Under the pieces are notes generated by a model that was not told the origin of the DNA, did no database searches, and saw only the letters and a program-made list of their open reading frames with translations. From positions 7,433-51,098 of the forward strand of contig DHWC01000062.1 of assembly GCA_002412985.1 (NCBI GenBank): DNA of 43,666 nt. The letters are read 5' to 3'. Positions within the stretch are counted from its first letter, which is position 1, and every line of letters starts with the position of its first letter. Position numbers and translations under genes: made by a program. Positions 42,181 through 43,666 of this stretch are shown in pieces. Source of the DNA: Methylocystaceae bacterium UBA5192 (GTDB lineage Bacteria > Pseudomonadota > Alphaproteobacteria > Rhizobiales > Beijerinckiaceae).

Positions 42181-43593
42181 ATGACATACGATCTTGTCGT
42201 TATCGGATCAGGGCCTGGAGGTTACGTCTGCGCGATCCGCGCGGCGCAGCTTGGATTAAAGACAGCCGTCGTTGAAAAAGAAAAAACTTTCGGAGGGACA
42301 TGTCTCAATGTCGGCTGCATTCCATCCAAAGCGCTGCTTTATGCTTCACATATGTTTTCAGAAGCTCAATCTGGACTTGCACCTCTCGGCATAGTTGTAA
42401 GTCCTCCCAGACTCGATCTCGCATCAATGATGCGACACAAGCAACAAACTGTTGATGCAAACGTAAATGGAGTAGCCTTCCTCTTCAAAAAAAATAAAAT
42501 CGACTCCTACCATGGTGTAGGTAAAATTGAAGCGCCCGATAAAGTCATCGTCACAACATCTGAAGGCGAGCGTCAGATTTTAGAAACCAAAAACATCGTT
42601 ATTGCAACGGGCTCTTCGCCAGCGCCCTTACGCGACGCCTCAGGGGCTGAAATTGTAAAAGATGAAAAAATAATACTTTCATCAACTGGCGCGCTCGCAT
42701 TAGAGAAAGTACCAGAAAAACTCATCGTTATTGGTGCAGGCGTGATTGGGTTAGAACTCGGTTCTGTCTGGCGACGGCTCGGCTCTGAAGTAGTGATCAT
42801 TGAATATCTTGATCGTATTTTGACTGGCTTTGACACAGAAATCGCCTCACGCTTCCAAAAAATATTAGAAAAACAAGGTCTCTCCTTCAAACTTGCCTCC
42901 AAGGTCACAAACGTTTCACAGACAAAAAAAGGAGCTACCGTTAGTTTAGCCGCTGTTGATGGCTCATCACAGGAAACACTATCCGCAGACGCTGTTCTCA
43001 TCGCTACAGGCCGCACTCCCTTCACCTATCAATTAGGCTTAGAAGAGATTGGCGTTGCTATGGAGCGAGGACGGATTATTATTGATGATCATTTTGCAAC
43101 TAATTTAAAGGGCATATATGCTATCGGCGATGTCGTACGGGGACCAATGCTCGCACATAAGGCCGAAGATGAAGGGATAGCACTAGCGGAAATTCTTGCT
43201 GGCGAGGCCGGTCACGTCAATTACCACGTCATTCCCAGCGTTGTTTATACAACGCCAGAAGTAGCCGCCATCGGGTTAACGGAAGAAGAAGCAAAATCCC
43301 AAGAGATCCCAATCGCTGTTGGAAAGTTTCCCTTTTCTGCAAATGGTCGCGCGCGTGCCATGCGAGAAACCGATGGCTTAGTCAAAATTATAGCACATGC
43401 CGTAACGGATCGCGTGTTGGGCGTGCATATTATCGGCGCTAGCGCAGGCGAATTAATTGCCGAGGCAGCCGTATTGATGGAATTCTCAGGCTCTTCCGAA
43501 GATTTAGCCCGCACCTGTCACGCACATCCAACACTGTCTGAGGCCATGAGAGAGGCTGCTCTTGCGGTCACGCGACGCGCCTTACATATCTGA
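42181..43593 (+). CDS. lpdA: dihydrolipoyl dehydrogenase
   Basis: This flavoprotein (E3) reoxidises dihydrolipoamide in 2-oxoacid dehydrogenases. The FAD site is GSGPGG (9-14), the redox pair is Cys41/Cys46 in GGTCLNVGC, the NAD site is IGAGVIGLELGSVWRRLG, and the catalytic His-Glu is in CHAHPTLSEAMREAA. The length from the ATG at 42181 is 470 residues. A TTG at 42154 would add 9 residues and is disfavoured. The E1/E2 genes are not upstream in this window. Confidence 0.96.
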   Translation: MTYDLVVIGSGPGGYVCAIRAAQLGLKTAVVEKEKTFGGTCLNVGCIPSKALLYASHMFSEAQSGLAPLGIVVSPPRLDLASMMRHKQQTVDANVNGVAFLFKKNKIDSYHGVGKIEAPDKVIVTTSEGERQILETKNIVIATGSSPAPLRDASGAEIVKDEKIILSSTGALALEKVPEKLIVIGAGVIGLELGSVWRRLGSEVVIIEYLDRILTGFDTEIASRFQKILEKQGLSFKLASKVTNVSQTKKGATVSLAAVDGSSQETLSADAVLIATGRTPFTYQLGLEEIGVAMERGRIIIDDHFATNLKGIYAIGDVVRGPMLAHKAEDEGIALAEILAGEAGHVNYHVIPSVVYTTPEVAAIGLTEEEAKSQEIPIAVGKFPFSANGRARAMRETDGLVKIIAHAVTDRVLGVHIIGASAGELIAEAAVLMEFSGSSEDLARTCHAHPTLSEAMREAALAVTRRALHI

Positions 43594-43666
43594 AATCAAC
43601 TTAATAAGCGTTCAAGCCTTATTGCTTTTAATTGTTGAGCCTTTGCGCTAATTACAACAATACTAG

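Noticed and set aside
43594..43666. AATAAG / CTTATT stem after lpdA as a terminator
   Set aside because: It is a weak AT-only stem with a short T-run, and the window ends just after it.
1..43666. tRNA genes, CRISPR arrays, IS elements, prophage genes, cobalamin riboswitch
   Set aside because: I looked for T-loop signatures, regularly spaced repeats, transposase or phage motifs and long structured leaders near the cob and met genes, and found none that I could support.

Overview
The window is a chromosomal segment of an alphaproteobacterium, most likely of the order Hyphomicrobiales (Rhizobiales). Supporting evidence: a cox cluster in the order coxB-coxA-ctaB-coxF-ctaG-coxC-DUF983-SURF1; an F0-only ATP synthase operon with both b and b-prime subunits and no F1 genes beside it; a short-form HisG paired with HisZ; a small SRP RNA upstream of dnaX; an IalB-family secreted protein; CbiD-type cobalamin synthesis; and a LexA operator of the direct-repeat GTTC-N7-GTTC type used by alphaproteobacteria. 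Base composition is moderate for this group, and the first 2.6 kb is visibly AT-rich. I see no phage, IS element, CRISPR array, tRNA or rRNA.

Layout. 1-2.6 kb: AT-rich left arm with three unrecognised small genes (one secreted, one membrane), a nested inverted repeat in an empty intergenic region, and a DsbA-like thioredoxin. 2.6-5.7 kb: dnaX-ybaB-recR preceded by the SRP RNA, all on the minus strand. 5.9-8.0 kb: hisZ-hisG. 8.0-16.7 kb (minus): GNAT acetyltransferase, threonine synthase and the cytochrome c oxidase structural and assembly genes, with terminator-like hairpins after coxA and coxC. 17.0-18.2 kb (plus): two secreted proteins. 18.2-21.1 kb (minus): atpI-atpB-atpE-atpF2-atpF, with a strong hairpin after atpE and a terminator lying inside the 3' end of the convergent gene. 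21.2-24.7 kb: smc. 24.9-29.8 kb: ChaC, a small gene with a three-half-site LexA operator, glyQ, a tRNA-modifying-type methyltransferase, a polyprenyl diphosphate synthase and a PsiF-like protein. 30.2-33.7 kb: oligopeptidase B and MetY. 33.7-37.0 kb: cobalamin genes (cobP/cobU, cbiD, cobD) with a PEBP-family gene in between. 37.1-41.7 kb: PHA depolymerase, then a methyltransferase, a WcbI-domain protein and a GSCFA-domain protein. 41.7-43.6 kb: a DUF1772 membrane protein and dihydrolipoyl dehydrogenase.

How the genes work together. Most of the window is core metabolism: assembly of the aa3-type oxidase (subunits, heme O synthesis, Cu delivery, SURF1), the membrane half of ATP synthase, DNA replication and repair (clamp loader tau/gamma, RecR, YbaB, SMC), amino-acid synthesis (His, Thr, Met) and late cobalamin steps.

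The best lead for something undescribed is the gene at 25576-25983. It encodes a 135-residue protein I cannot assign and sits alone with its own Shine-Dalgarno and a textbook terminator. Its promoter (TTGACT, 17-bp spacer, TATTTT) is overlaid by GTTC-N7-GTTC-N7-GTTC, so it is predicted to be an SOS-induced gene. Second-tier leads are the methyltransferase/WcbI/GSCFA group, the atp terminator that shapes the C-terminus of the convergent secreted protein, and the nested inverted repeat at 1282-1365.
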